From NCBI GenBank assembly GCA_965232285.1, contig CBDDPL010000004.1:1860001-1924000 (forward strand): a stretch of 64,000 nucleotides of DNA. Direction: 5' to 3'. This document shows positions 42,898 to 51,357 of this stretch, one piece after another (positions within the stretch are counted from its first letter, which is position 1; each line of letters begins with the position of its first letter). The notes beneath the pieces are model-generated. The model made no database searches. It was not told the origin of the DNA and was given only the letters and a program-made list of their open reading frames with translations. A program made the position numbers and the translations under genes. This DNA comes from Denitrobaculum sp965232285 (lineage in GTDB: Bacteria; Pseudomonadota; Alphaproteobacteria; Kiloniellales; Kiloniellaceae).

Positions 42898-44301
42898 ATG
42901 GCTGATACCAACTTCGACGTCGTGGTGGTCGGCGGCGGGCCCGGCGGTTACGTCGCCGCGATCCGGGCCGCGCAGCTCAAGATGAAGGTTGCGGTGGTGG
43001 AGAAGCAGCACCTGGGCGGCATCTGCCTGAACTGGGGCTGTATCCCGACCAAGGCGCTGCTGCGCTCCGCCGAGATCTACCACTACATGAACCACGCCGA
43101 CGCTTACGGGCTCTCGGCGAACGGGGTGGGCTTTGACCTGGAAAAGGTGGTGAAGCGCTCCCGGGCGGTCTCCAAGCAGCTCAATGGCGGCGTGGGCCAC
43201 CTGCTGAAGAAGAACAAGGTCACGGTGCTCGACGGTGAGGGCAAGCTGAACGGCCCCGGCAAGCTGAAGGTCACCAAGGACGGCAAGCCGGTCGCGGATC
43301 TGACCGCCAAGCACATCATCCTGGCCACCGGCGCGCGGGCACGGGCCCTGCCGGGCCTGGAGCCGGACGGCAAGCTGGTCTGGACCTATATGGAGGCTCT
43401 GGTCCCGGACATCATGCCGAAGTCCCTGCTGGTGATCGGCTCGGGCGCCATCGGCATCGAGTTCGCCAGCTTCTTCCGCACCATGGGCGCGGAGGTGACC
43501 GTGGTCGAGGTCATGCCGCAGATCCTGCCGGTCGAGGACGAGGAGATCGCCGCCCACGCCCGCAAGCGCTTCGAGAAGCAGGGCATGAAGATCATGAGCG
43601 GTGCCAAGGTCACCGGCCTGAAGAAGGCAGCCAATGCCGTCACGGTCACGGTCGAGGACGCCAAGGGCAAGACCAGCGAAATCACCGTGGACCGGGTGAT
43701 CTCGGCGGTTGGCGTGGTCGGCAATATCGAGGGGCTGGGCCTGGAAACCACCAAGGTCAAGACGGACCGGGGCTGTATCGTCGCCGACGAGTACTCCCGC
43801 ACCGGCGAGCCGGGCATCTATGCCATCGGCGACGTGGCCGGGCCGCCTATGCTGGCGCACAAGGCTGAGCATGAGGGCGTGATCTGCGTTGAGAAGATCG
43901 CCGGCCTGCCGCATGTTCACCCCATGGACAAATCCAAAATCCCGGGCTGCACCTATTGCCATCCGCAGGTCGCCTCGGTCGGCATGACCGAGAAGAAGGC
44001 GAAGGAGGCGGGGCGCCAGGTCAAGGTCGGCCACTTCCCCTTCATCGGCAACGGCAAGGCCATTGCCTTGGGCGAGCCCGAGGGCATGATCAAGACCGTC
44101 TTTGACGCCAAGACAGGCGAGCTGCTTGGCGCCCATATGGTCGGAGCCGAGGTCACCGAGCTGATCCAGGGTTTCGTGGTCGCCATGGGCCTGGAGACCA
44201 CGGAGGAAGACCTGATGCATACGGTCTTCCCGCATCCGACCCTCTCGGAGATGATGCACGAGTCGGTGCTTGACGCTTATGGGCGCGTCATCCACATGTA
44301 A
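42898..44301 (+). CDS. lpd: Dihydrolipoamide dehydrogenase (E3)
   Basis: Flavoenzyme that reoxidises dihydrolipoamide with NAD+. The 467 residues have the FAD-binding GGGPGGYVAAIRAAQ, the redox disulfide Cys43/Cys48 (CLNWGC), the NAD-binding GSGAIGIEFASFF and the C-terminal VFPHPTLSEMMHE active-site His. It ends the pdh operon, 16 bases after pdhC, and lipA follows by 57 bases. Confidence 0.97.
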   Translation: MADTNFDVVVVGGGPGGYVAAIRAAQLKMKVAVVEKQHLGGICLNWGCIPTKALLRSAEIYHYMNHADAYGLSANGVGFDLEKVVKRSRAVSKQLNGGVGHLLKKNKVTVLDGEGKLNGPGKLKVTKDGKPVADLTAKHIILATGARARALPGLEPDGKLVWTYMEALVPDIMPKSLLVIGSGAIGIEFASFFRTMGAEVTVVEVMPQILPVEDEEIAAHARKRFEKQGMKIMSGAKVTGLKKAANAVTVTVEDAKGKTSEITVDRVISAVGVVGNIEGLGLETTKVKTDRGCIVADEYSRTGEPGIYAIGDVAGPPMLAHKAEHEGVICVEKIAGLPHVHPMDKSKIPGCTYCHPQVASVGMTEKKAKEAGRQVKVGHFPFIGNGKAIALGEPEGMIKTVFDAKTGELLGAHMVGAEVTELIQGFVVAMGLETTEEDLMHTVFPHPTLSEMMHESVLDAYGRVIHM

Positions 44302-44358
44302 TTTCTGATATGCTGTCGCGGGGATGGACCCGCGGCAGCCCAAGGAAGCAGACAGAGC

Positions 44359-45339
44359 ATGACGAGCGACAGCGCAACAGTCGACAAGCCGGTGGCCGAA
44401 GCAAAAGAACGCGTCCGGCATCCGGAGAAGGCCCACAAGCCGGACAATCCGATCCGCCGCAAGCCGGCCTGGATCCGGGTCAAGGCGCCCACCTCCAAGA
44501 CCTATCAGGAAACCCGCCAGATCATGCGGGACAACAAGCTGACCACGGTCTGCGAGGAAGCCGCCTGTCCGAACATCGGCGAGTGCTGGTCCAAGAAGCA
44601 CGCAACCATGATGATCATGGGCGAAATCTGCACCCGGGCCTGCTCTTTCTGCAATGTGGCGACCGGCAAGCCCAACGCCCTGGATATCTTCGAGCCCACA
44701 AACGTAGCGGCCGCTGTGGCCAAGCTGGGCCTGAAGCATGTGGTCATCACTTCCGTCGATCGGGACGATCTGGAGGACGGCGGCGCTGCTCACTTCGCCG
44801 AGGTGATCCGCGCGACCCGCGAGATGTCGCCGGAAACCACCATCGAGATTCTGACCCCGGACTTCCTGCGCAAGCAGGGGGCGCTGGAGGTGGTGGTCGA
44901 AGCCCGGCCGGACGTCTTCAACCACAATCTGGAGACCGTGCCGCGGCTTTACGGGGAAGTCCGTCCCGGCGCGCGCTATTTCCACAGCCTGCGCCTGCTG
45001 GATGAGGTCAAACGCCTCGATCCGACCATCTTCACCAAGTCCGGCATCATGGTCGGCCTGGGCGAGGGCAAGGAAGAGGTTCTGCAGGTCATGGATGACC
45101 TGCGCTCCGCCGACGTGGACTTCATGACCATCGGCCAGTACCTGCAGCCGACCCCGAAGCATCACGCTATCGACCGCTTCGTCACGCCGGAAGAGTTCGA
45201 TCACTATAAGAAGATGGCTCTGGCCAAGGGCTTCCTGGTGGTGTCGTCGTCGCCGCTGACCCGTTCCTCCTATCACGCGGATGAGGACTTCAAGCAACTG
45301 CGGGCGGCGCGGGAACAGAAGCTGGCGGCGGCTGGATAG
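44359..45339 (+). CDS. lipA: Lipoyl synthase
   Basis: Radical SAM enzyme that inserts two sulfurs into octanoyl groups on the lipoyl domains, including those of pdhB and pdhC upstream. The 326 residues contain the auxiliary cluster cysteines C65, C70, C76 and the radical SAM CxxxCxxC at 91-98 (CTRACSFC), plus the C-terminal RSSYHAD serine ligand. The coq10-like gene that normally follows is displaced to 49370. Confidence 0.97.
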   Translation: MTSDSATVDKPVAEAKERVRHPEKAHKPDNPIRRKPAWIRVKAPTSKTYQETRQIMRDNKLTTVCEEAACPNIGECWSKKHATMMIMGEICTRACSFCNVATGKPNALDIFEPTNVAAAVAKLGLKHVVITSVDRDDLEDGGAAHFAEVIRATREMSPETTIEILTPDFLRKQGALEVVVEARPDVFNHNLETVPRLYGEVRPGARYFHSLRLLDEVKRLDPTIFTKSGIMVGLGEGKEEVLQVMDDLRSADVDFMTIGQYLQPTPKHHAIDRFVTPEEFDHYKKMALAKGFLVVSSSPLTRSSYHADEDFKQLRAAREQKLAAAG

Positions 45340-45425
45340 CGATTGTTTCCGCTTGTTCGCCTGAGTCGTGGCGGACTTGGGCGGCGGTCGTCATTGGCAA
45401 GTTTGAAAACAGGTCGAAAGCGGCG

Positions 45426-45800
45426 CTACATGGTTCCGCCGAGGAGTTCGCCACAGGCATCGAAAATAAAGAACATGTTTCCACCCGCGAAAACGTAGAC
45501 TCGATTTGGATAGTCCGGCTTCAGAGGATCGAAGAGGTCGAATTTCCCAACCTCCAAGAGTGCGACGACCTCACCGTTCTCGACCATAACGTCGTTTTCG
45601 AATATTCCACCCGGTTCGATTTTTGCGTTTGGATGTTCGTTCTCGATAATCCACTGGGCCGTCTGTTCGACAATCGACTCATTGCTCAGCATGCGGCCTT
45701 CGTGAACGCAAAAGCGCGCGAAGAAATGGGGCGAAAAGTAGATCACTGTCAGCCAACAGCAGGCAATGACGACAGGCTTAAGCTTTTTCCAAGAGAGCAT
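45426..45800 (-). CDS. Uncharacterised membrane-anchored or secreted protein
   Basis: A 124-residue protein with an N-terminal hydrophobic segment (about 8-30, VVIACCWLTVIYFSPHFF), then a mixed domain with EPGGIFENDVMVENGEVVALLEVG and a C-terminal FDACGELLGGTM. No family recognised. Codon use and composition are less GC-rich than pdhA-lipA, consistent with transfer. A ribosome site is not clear before the ATG. Confidence 0.5.
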   Translation of the reverse strand: MLSWKKLKPVVIACCWLTVIYFSPHFFARFCVHEGRMLSNESIVEQTAQWIIENEHPNAKIEPGGIFENDVMVENGEVVALLEVGKFDLFDPLKPDYPNRVYVFAGGNMFFIFDACGELLGGTM

Positions 45801-45840
45801 GCGGGAAATCCGTTCGGCGGTGGTTCTTTAAGGCACCGTC

Positions 45841-46044
45841 CTAGCGGAACAGTTGGGTGAAATAACGGTCAGGGCGTGACGACTTTCCGCTTAGATCAAA
45901 AGGCGTTAAATCAGTCTCAAAATACACTGCCTCTTTATAAGCATGATGCTGATTTCGAACGCATATTTTGAGAACTCGTGGTTCAATAAAAACGCCTTTC
46001 GCTGTAAACGCAACTTGCTCCAAATGAAGAAGCACAAGCTGCAA
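45841..46044 (-). CDS. Doubtful small ORF downstream of the beta-propeller-like gene
   Basis: 67 codons from a TTG at 46044; the frame is open back to the TGA of the gene at 46090, so a longer C-terminal continuation of that gene after one stop is also possible. The sequence (FIEPRVLKICVRNQHHAYKE) has no known family. Could be a remnant. Confidence 0.25.
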   Translation of the reverse strand: MQLVLLHLEQVAFTAKGVFIEPRVLKICVRNQHHAYKEAVYFETDLTPFDLSGKSSRPDRYFTQLFR

Positions 46045-46089
46045 GGGGGCGTGGTTTAGGAGGTCCCGATCAAACCGGAGAACTTTGTT

Positions 46090-46959
46090 TCATTCTGTCG
46101 GTTTTAGACTGTCTGCTGACAAGACTTCGTAATCCGCGTCGTAGAAATAGTTCAGCCATACTGACGTTCCATCGAAGACAATGTCGGAAACGCCTTGTGT
46201 GTTACGCCCGGCGGGGAGCGGATGGACATTTCCGTCTGGATCGACAAGCAGCAACTTCGTGTCTGGATGTTGCTCATGCCCCCGATAGCCGCCCACAACG
46301 ACGGTATCATTGATCAGCTCAACCGATTCCAGGTTGCCAAAACCCCTTGAGACGAGACGGGCTTTGTTTTCGTCGTTCGGGACAAAATACAGAGCGCTAT
46401 CCCAGGTATCGTCGCTCCCCCAGGACACGCCGTAAATCCCTTCGGCACCGATCTCAAATCGGGCAAGTCCTGGAATTTCAATATCATCACGATAGGGCTG
46501 GATATCACCTGTTTCTGCCGAAACTTTGACAAACCTGCCGCGACCGAAATCGCTGACAATAAGGCTTTTCTCGTCCAAAGCCTCGATGTCATAGAAGAAC
46601 ACGCCATCGCCAGCGAGGGATTGCCGCCAGTTTACCGCACCATTTTGTGAAACGGATACGACCTCATGGCCATCGACGAGAAAGAGCTGGCTGTTTACTT
46701 CAACCAGTCCTGTTGGATTGCGCAAGCCTTCGCCATCAGAAAGCTCAATCCTGACCAGGCTTTCGTTGGATGAGAGCCTGTACAATCCGCCATTTTTGGC
46801 ATCGGAGCTGAATTCTTCTCCTGGTCCACCGGGGCCAATGGCGACCGCGTAAAGATCCTCCCCAACTGGCAGAACAGCCTCCGTAAAAGCTGGCAATGTT
46901 TGTTCCGCCATAACAGGCATAGCCAGCAAAAAGAGCGGAAGGTAAGCGACAGCTTTCAT
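46090..46959 (-). CDS. Exported protein of unknown function, beta-propeller-like
   Basis: A 289-residue protein with a signal peptide (MKAVAYLPLFLLAMPVMAEQ, cleavage about residue 18). The rest has repeating short units of the type NGGLYRLSSNESLVRIELSD, SQLFLVDGHEVVSVSQNG, KSLIVSDFGRGRFVKVS and SVELINDTVVVGGYRG that suggest a beta propeller of the NHL/SGL type, but no named family could be fixed. Ribosome site GAGGAG is about 11 bases before the ATG. In a low-GC block between lipA and the coq10-like gene. Confidence 0.65.
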   Translation of the reverse strand: MKAVAYLPLFLLAMPVMAEQTLPAFTEAVLPVGEDLYAVAIGPGGPGEEFSSDAKNGGLYRLSSNESLVRIELSDGEGLRNPTGLVEVNSQLFLVDGHEVVSVSQNGAVNWRQSLAGDGVFFYDIEALDEKSLIVSDFGRGRFVKVSAETGDIQPYRDDIEIPGLARFEIGAEGIYGVSWGSDDTWDSALYFVPNDENKARLVSRGFGNLESVELINDTVVVGGYRGHEQHPDTKLLLVDPDGNVHPLPAGRNTQGVSDIVFDGTSVWLNYFYDADYEVLSADSLKPTE

Positions 46960-47064
46960 GATGATGCAGGCTCCTCAAGAAAATGAGACATCATGCCTGG
47001 CGGGCGAAGTTACTGATATTTCGTGGATTTGCCGCCAGAAGCACGGGCCTTTTGGATCTACGTC

Positions 47065-48099
47065 CTAAGCCTGTTTGCTCATGGCGCGGAAAAAGTCGAC
47101 CAGAGGTTCAATGATGCTATCGATCACCATCGCGTCCTCATAAAACTGGAGTTGGTTCGCGCCATCCACCCAATGCAGCTTTTTTTCCGTCGATGCAAAG
47201 CCATCAAATATCTGTCGTGGAATCTCCGTGCCGCTTGCGGCCATATCTCCATGGACCATGAACACGGGGCTTCGTAAGCTGGGTGCTGTCTGATCAATTC
47301 GCCAGTTCCAGATATCCGCCTCGCTCATCGCCGTGATGCGGTTTTCCCACCGACCCCGATATGCCATCCAGGGGGCAGGGTTTTCCCACGGCAGATACCA
47401 ATCGGCGCTGGCTTTATGAATCAAAAACGCATCATCAGAGCCGACGATGGGAACGTAGTCGGCCTCGCCGGTCTGCTCAAACTTTGCTCTGGCTTTGGCT
47501 GATCTTTCCATGCGCCGGGCTATAGTCGCCTCATCGCCCAGATACATCTTCGTCGTCTCGGGCGTCAGATAATGTCCTGCGATAATGCCGAGCGATTTGA
47601 TGCGGGTATCGGTTACGGCCGTTTCGATGGCCCAGTTCACGCCCTGGCATATCCCCAGGAGATGCAGCCGATCCGCATCAACTTCATCCTGGACGCCCAA
47701 GAACTCGAGAGCCGCGATCAAATCCTCGATCTTGGCGGCTCCGGCCTCGTTCCGTCTTGGGGTTCCGGTGCTGGCACCATGCGTGCGCGGATCGAATATA
47801 AGAGCCGCAATGCCACGTGCCGCCAGGCGCGTTGCATATTGCATTGGTGATTGTTCTTTGACGAATGCAACAGGGCCGATGATCGCAATAGCGGGATGCG
47901 GGCCGCTCGATGCGGGAACAAACAGCCTGCCGGCTAAAGTCTCTCCATGACTTGAAAATGAAACATCTCTGCTGTTGTAGCTTCCCTGCTTACCTTGGGT
48001 TTCGCGCTCTTTTGCCACGGAGGCGCGCGATGCAGCCAAGCCAGCCCCAAAGGCAGTTGCTGAAATGGCGGCTTTACTGAAAGCCCGTCGTGAAATCAT
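47065..48099 (-). CDS. Tat-exported alpha/beta hydrolase with Cys nucleophile
   Basis: A 344-residue protein with a Tat-type signal (SRRAFSKAAISATAFGAGLA near the start). The hydrolase fold shows the nucleophile elbow GIC151QG instead of the usual GxSxG, as in dienelactone hydrolases, and the place of the catalytic His reads DGANQLQFYED with no His, as seen in some related proteins with TQFDFYD. FDPRTHGAST near 105 is the oxyanion region. Function cannot be fixed; catalysis may be weak or altered. Start at 48099 with AGAGGAAC upstream. It is divergent from a LysR gene, which probably controls it. Confidence 0.8.
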   Translation of the reverse strand: MISRRAFSKAAISATAFGAGLAASRASVAKERETQGKQGSYNSRDVSFSSHGETLAGRLFVPASSGPHPAIAIIGPVAFVKEQSPMQYATRLAARGIAALIFDPRTHGASTGTPRRNEAGAAKIEDLIAALEFLGVQDEVDADRLHLLGICQGVNWAIETAVTDTRIKSLGIIAGHYLTPETTKMYLGDEATIARRMERSAKARAKFEQTGEADYVPIVGSDDAFLIHKASADWYLPWENPAPWMAYRGRWENRITAMSEADIWNWRIDQTAPSLRSPVFMVHGDMAASGTEIPRQIFDGFASTEKKLHWVDGANQLQFYEDAMVIDSIIEPLVDFFRAMSKQA

Positions 48100-48220
48100 T
48101 TTGATTGTTCCTCTTTTCAAAGCATGAGCGCGTTCCTTTGAGAGGCGAGCGGTCATAGCTTTATTGATTTCCGTGTTTCGTATAGCTCGTAATTGACATA
48201 TCTATAATGACTTCAATAGC

Positions 48221-49165
48221 ATGTTCAGCATGCAAAAAATGGATACACCTTTATCCGCGCTTGACCTTCGAACGCTGCGTTTTCTGAAGCACATCCTGGC
48301 CACCAGCAGCGTAACGAAAACGGCTCAATACCTGGGAGTCAGTCAACCAGCCGCGAGCCGCATTCTCGCCCGTATACGCGATCTGGTTGGTGATCCGATC
48401 CTGGTCCGAACAAAGAGCGGCTATCAGCTAACGGATCACGCACTCAGCCTCCAAACGCCGTTGGATATCGCGATACAGAGCGTGACGGATGTGTTCGCAC
48501 CAAGCCGTTTCGACCCGATGCAATCCAGCTACCAGTTTAGAATTGCCTCGACGGATTACGGTGTGGTCTCTGTGATCGGTCCTCTCGTCGAGCATTGCGC
48601 CATCAATGCGCCAGGGCTGCGGATCAACGTCACGCCTCTCGTTCCCAAGAGCTTCCTTGATCTCCGGTCGGGCGACATCGATCTGATGCTTTACGCGGAT
48701 CTGAATGTCGATGAAGACTTCATCGCCCAGAAGCTATTCGATGAAAGCTATGAGATCCTGTTTCGCAACGGTCATGCGCTCGAAACAGTCATCAAAGACA
48801 AGCCAGCTCTTACGGCTGAAGATCTGTCTTCTTACCGCCTCATTGAATTCAGCTTTCCGAATGCGATCGAACTGGAGCCGGATACGATCATGAGGACAGA
48901 AAACGACGGCTCCAACGCTTTGTTCCAGCAACCTTATTTTACCACGCTGCCATTTTTGGTAATGCAAGGCGATGCCGTCGCGGTTCTGCCAAAACGACTT
49001 TGTCAGCAAGTTACAAGGGTGACATCGCTGGTGAGCGCGCCATTCCAGGTTGGTGAAGGCTTTCCCTATCATATCATTCGCCACGAACGCAGCCGCCATA
49101 ACCCGGCGACCAATTGGCTTGTCGAGCAAGCAAGAGGCCTGTGCGAGGATCGGGGGTCCATTTAA
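48221..49165 (+). CDS. LysR-family transcriptional regulator
   Basis: A 314-residue regulator with N-terminal helix-turn-helix (about 15-75; SSVTKTAQYLGVSQPAASRILARI is the recognition region) and a NodD/SyrM-like effector domain (about 100-300). It is divergent from the hydrolase gene with a 121-base gap, the standard layout for a LysR controlling its neighbour. Composition is lower in GC than the backbone. Confidence 0.88.
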   Translation: MFSMQKMDTPLSALDLRTLRFLKHILATSSVTKTAQYLGVSQPAASRILARIRDLVGDPILVRTKSGYQLTDHALSLQTPLDIAIQSVTDVFAPSRFDPMQSSYQFRIASTDYGVVSVIGPLVEHCAINAPGLRINVTPLVPKSFLDLRSGDIDLMLYADLNVDEDFIAQKLFDESYEILFRNGHALETVIKDKPALTAEDLSSYRLIEFSFPNAIELEPDTIMRTENDGSNALFQQPYFTTLPFLVMQGDAVAVLPKRLCQQVTRVTSLVSAPFQVGEGFPYHIIRHERSRHNPATNWLVEQARGLCEDRGSI

Positions 49166-49369
49166 CACTTTCTGTCGCAATTCGGCGCGTCGAAGGATCA
49201 GATCTCTCATGTGCCGGCAGCGTCTTACGATGTGGTAGACGGGCATACGCATTTTTCCCGCTTGTTTTCAGCGCAAAGAAAAACAAATAGATTGCGTAGA
49301 ATTCGGCGTGCCGCGGCCTTCGAGCTGTGGTAACACCGGCGTTCATGACTTTTAGAACAATACGATCGT

Positions 49370-49822
49370 ATGCCGACGCACGCTGAACGGCGGGTTCTCC
49401 CCTATACGCCGGAACAACTCTATACCCTGGTCGCGGAGGTCGAGCACTATCCGCAGTTCCTGCCCTGGTGCGTGGCCGCCCGTATACGTGAGCGGCGCGA
49501 GGGCTTGATCGTTGCCGACCTTGTGATCGGATTCAAGATGATCCGCGAGCGCTTCACCAGCAAAGTGGGCCTGGATCCCGAAGGCAAGAAGATCCACGTG
49601 ACTTACGCGGAAGGGCCCTTCAAGTACCTGAACAATCACTGGAAATTCGAAGAGCATCCCGAAGGCTGCGAGATCGATTTCTATGTCGACTTCGAGTTCA
49701 AGTCCAAGCTGCTGCAGAAGATGATCGAGGCCCTGTTCCACGAAGCCGTGCGCCGCATGGTCGCCGCCTTCGAAACCCGCGCCGACGCGCTTTACGGTAA
49801 GCAGCCTAAGGTGGGCGGGTAG
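49370..49822 (+). CDS. Coq10/RatA-family polyketide-cyclase-like protein
   Basis: A 150-residue START-fold protein of the ubiquinone-binding COQ10 group (RatA in Escherichia coli). The signature starts YTPEQLYTLVAEVEHYPQFLPWC and continues with LIVADLVIGFKMIRERFTSKV. It is thought to bind ubiquinone and support respiration. In related genomes this gene directly follows lipA; here a 4-kb block intervenes. Confidence 0.88.
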   Translation: MPTHAERRVLPYTPEQLYTLVAEVEHYPQFLPWCVAARIRERREGLIVADLVIGFKMIRERFTSKVGLDPEGKKIHVTYAEGPFKYLNNHWKFEEHPEGCEIDFYVDFEFKSKLLQKMIEALFHEAVRRMVAAFETRADALYGKQPKVGG

Positions 49823-49895
49823 GCGCAGCGAGCGTCGCACAGTGAAGCCAGGGTAAGTCGCTGCCCTCGTCATTCAAAGATGTGAGGTCCCCGAC

Positions 49896-50348
49896 ATGCA
49901 TATCTGGCGCCCCGCACAAGAAATCAGAGTGAAGTCCCTTGGCCTCCATTGGCGCGACGGGTGTTTGCTGGCATTCGAAGTCCTTGACGACGCAGGAAGG
50001 ATCAAGGGCGTGCGCCCGCTCGGCGGGACGGTCGAGTTCGGGGAAACCTGGCAGGAGGCGCTCGTCCGGGAGTTCAGAGAAGAGCTGGGCATCGATGTTT
50101 CGCTGTCGGGTCAGCCCCTTGTCATGGAGAATATCTATGTCCATGAAGGCTTGACCGGCCATGAGATCCTGTTCATCGCCGAGGTGCAGTTTCCTGATAA
50201 GGCTTACCAGGCGCTGGAAGAAATCAGCTTTAGAGAAGATAACGGGGAAGTCTGCTCAGCAAGATGGTTCGATCTCAGCGAACTGGGTGAGGACGGACTT
50301 GAGCTGTTTCCCCTGGGTCTGAAGGAGCGTTTGACGGACAAAGGCTGA
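49896..50348 (+). CDS. Nudix hydrolase
   Basis: A 150-residue Nudix protein with a complete Nudix box: G44, E50, then REFREELGI at 58-66. N-terminal region HIWRPAQEIRVKSLGLHWRDG resembles ADP-ribose or nucleotide-processing members but no substrate is certain. It ends at 50348 immediately before a decayed CPBP fragment and is convergent with the ArsR gene. Confidence 0.85.
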   Translation: MHIWRPAQEIRVKSLGLHWRDGCLLAFEVLDDAGRIKGVRPLGGTVEFGETWQEALVREFREELGIDVSLSGQPLVMENIYVHEGLTGHEILFIAEVQFPDKAYQALEEISFREDNGEVCSARWFDLSELGEDGLELFPLGLKERLTDKG

Positions 50349-50349
50349 C

Positions 50350-50432
50350 GCACCAGCATCTCGATGCTGCTGAAGACGCCGTGGGTCACGCTGGCGGCGA
50401 TGGCGACCAGCGCGAAGATCGGAAAGAAAGAG
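50350..50432 (-). pseudogene. Remnant of a CPBP protease gene 3' end
   Basis: The minus strand encodes FFPIFALV-AIAASVTHGVFSSIEMLV, matching the C-terminal part of the intact CPBP gene at 51358 (LFPVFAVI...AASVTHGVFNSINMLV) with about 13 codons missing between. The nucleotide match is close over about 50 bases around GTGGGTCACGCTGGCGGCGA. It is trapped between a Nudix stop (50348) and the ArsR stop (50436). No start or full domain remains. Confidence 0.75.
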
Positions 50433-50435
50433 TTG

Positions 50436-50774
50436 TCACTCCTCAACCAGTGTTTTGAGGCGTGACAATGTCCGGTCCCATTGGCCAGAGACCCGGTCGA
50501 GATAGTTTCTGGTTTCTTCGATCGCCTCGGGGCAGATCAAAAACCTGCTTTCGCGTCCAACCCGTTGGCTTGAGAGAATACCCGCCTGCTCAAGAACGCG
50601 CAGATGTTTGCTGATGCCTTGCCGCGTCAGATCGATACCGTCGGAGAGTTCCGATATGGATCGCGGCTGACCGTCGCCGAGGCGCAGCACCAGCGAGAGG
50701 CGGGTCGGGTCACCCAGCGCCGCGAAGAGTGGCGCCGTATCCGTTAAAGCGACATCAGATTCAGCTTGTGACAT
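50436..50774 (-). CDS. ArsR-family helix-turn-helix regulator
   Basis: A 112-residue winged-helix regulator (TAPLFAALGDPTRLSLVLRL start, RQGISKHLRVLEQAGILSSQRVGRESRF recognition helix). It lacks the metal-binding CxC of ArsR/SmtB proper and belongs to the type paired with SRPBCC proteins (SdpR-like). The start at 50774 overlaps the SRPBCC stop by 14 bases. Two palindromes upstream of the SRPBCC gene are its likely targets. Confidence 0.85.
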   Translation of the reverse strand: MSQAESDVALTDTAPLFAALGDPTRLSLVLRLGDGQPRSISELSDGIDLTRQGISKHLRVLEQAGILSSQRVGRESRFLICPEAIEETRNYLDRVSGQWDRTLSRLKTLVEE

Positions 50775-51219
50775 ATCTCTCGAGGTTGCCGGCCTGGGTA
50801 TCCCATCCCGCAGTGTTTTCGCGAAAAACTTCAAAGCGTCGCGGATCCGGCAATGCGGCAAACCCAGATTCCGTCACCTGGAGACGCGTGAATCCGCTGT
50901 CGATCGCTTCCAAGCGGAACTCTACCAAAGTGGTCGGTTGTTCAGAAACGTCTTTGTCCAGTTTCTCGTCAAAATCATGCCATCTGAAGGAAAAGAGGCT
51001 CTCCGGCTCCATGCGTTCGACCCGCGCGCGCCAGGGGTAGCATTCGTAGCCGGGAAAGGTCATTTCGCCTGTGACGACCGCGCCGGGCTCAAAGGGTCCG
51101 CTCAGCTTAACCTGAAACCACTCGCCGAACTCAGCGTGATCCGTGAGCGCACGCCACACCCGGGCAATCGGGGCCGCGAGCACGATTGTTTTTTCGATTC
51201 TGTCTTCTGTGTTCTTCAT
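50761..51219 (-). CDS. SRPBCC (AHSA1-like) domain protein
   Basis: A 152-residue START/AHSA1-fold protein (IEKTIVLAAPIARVWRALTDHAEFGEWFQVKLSG start and GYECYPWRARVERMEPESLFSFRWH). The family binds hydrophobic ligands or stimulates chaperones, with function unset for most members. It is co-transcribed with the ArsR gene in the usual SRPBCC-ArsR order. Start 51219 has AAGGAG about 9 bases upstream, and this site sits inside the proximal palindrome. Confidence 0.85.
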   Translation of the reverse strand: MKNTEDRIEKTIVLAAPIARVWRALTDHAEFGEWFQVKLSGPFEPGAVVTGEMTFPGYECYPWRARVERMEPESLFSFRWHDFDEKLDKDVSEQPTTLVEFRLEAIDSGFTRLQVTESGFAALPDPRRFEVFRENTAGWDTQAGNLERYVTS

Positions 51220-51222
51220 AAT

Positions 51223-51238
51223 GCAACTCCTTGGTTGC
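51223..51238 (-). promoter_or_regulatory. Palindrome GCAAC-N6-GTTGC overlapping the SRPBCC ribosome site
   Basis: GCAACTCCTTGGTTGC, exact inverted half-sites GCAAC and GTTGC with a 6-base spacer. It covers the ribosome site AAGGAG of the SRPBCC gene on the minus strand, so a bound repressor could block the message start region. Same form as the copy at 51267. Confidence 0.6.
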
Positions 51239-51266
51239 CTTTTTCTGGCACGGCAAAAAATTTTAC

Positions 51267-51282
51267 GCAACCATTTAGTTGC
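51267..51282 (-). promoter_or_regulatory. Second palindrome GCAAC-N6-GTTGC, 44 bases upstream
   Basis: GCAACCATTTAGTTGC, same half-sites and same spacer, exactly 44 bases from the first copy (about four helical turns), so both face the same side of the helix. Its A/T-rich centre could overlap the promoter. Inferred operator of the ArsR protein. Confidence 0.65.
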
Positions 51283-51357
51283 TTAAAAGTCAGCCAGGCA
51301 GAACCAATCCTACCGGTGTCATGACGGGCGGTGCGGTTGCCGCAGCGCTTTGTTCGG

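Noticed and set aside
41229..42911. 560-codon minus-strand frame opposite pdhC
   Set aside because: Mirror of Ala/Pro-rich linkers of pdhC; Arg-rich repeats are an artefact of the linker codons.
42865..45297. 810-codon open frame on the minus strand across lpd and lipA
   Set aside because: Antisense shadow of lpd and lipA with low-complexity His/Arg/Gly-rich composition and no recognisable domain.
49166..49369. Possible small gene between LysR and the coq10-like gene
   Set aside because: Short frames with basic residues (RRIRSLMCRQRLTMW) but no ribosome site and no family match.
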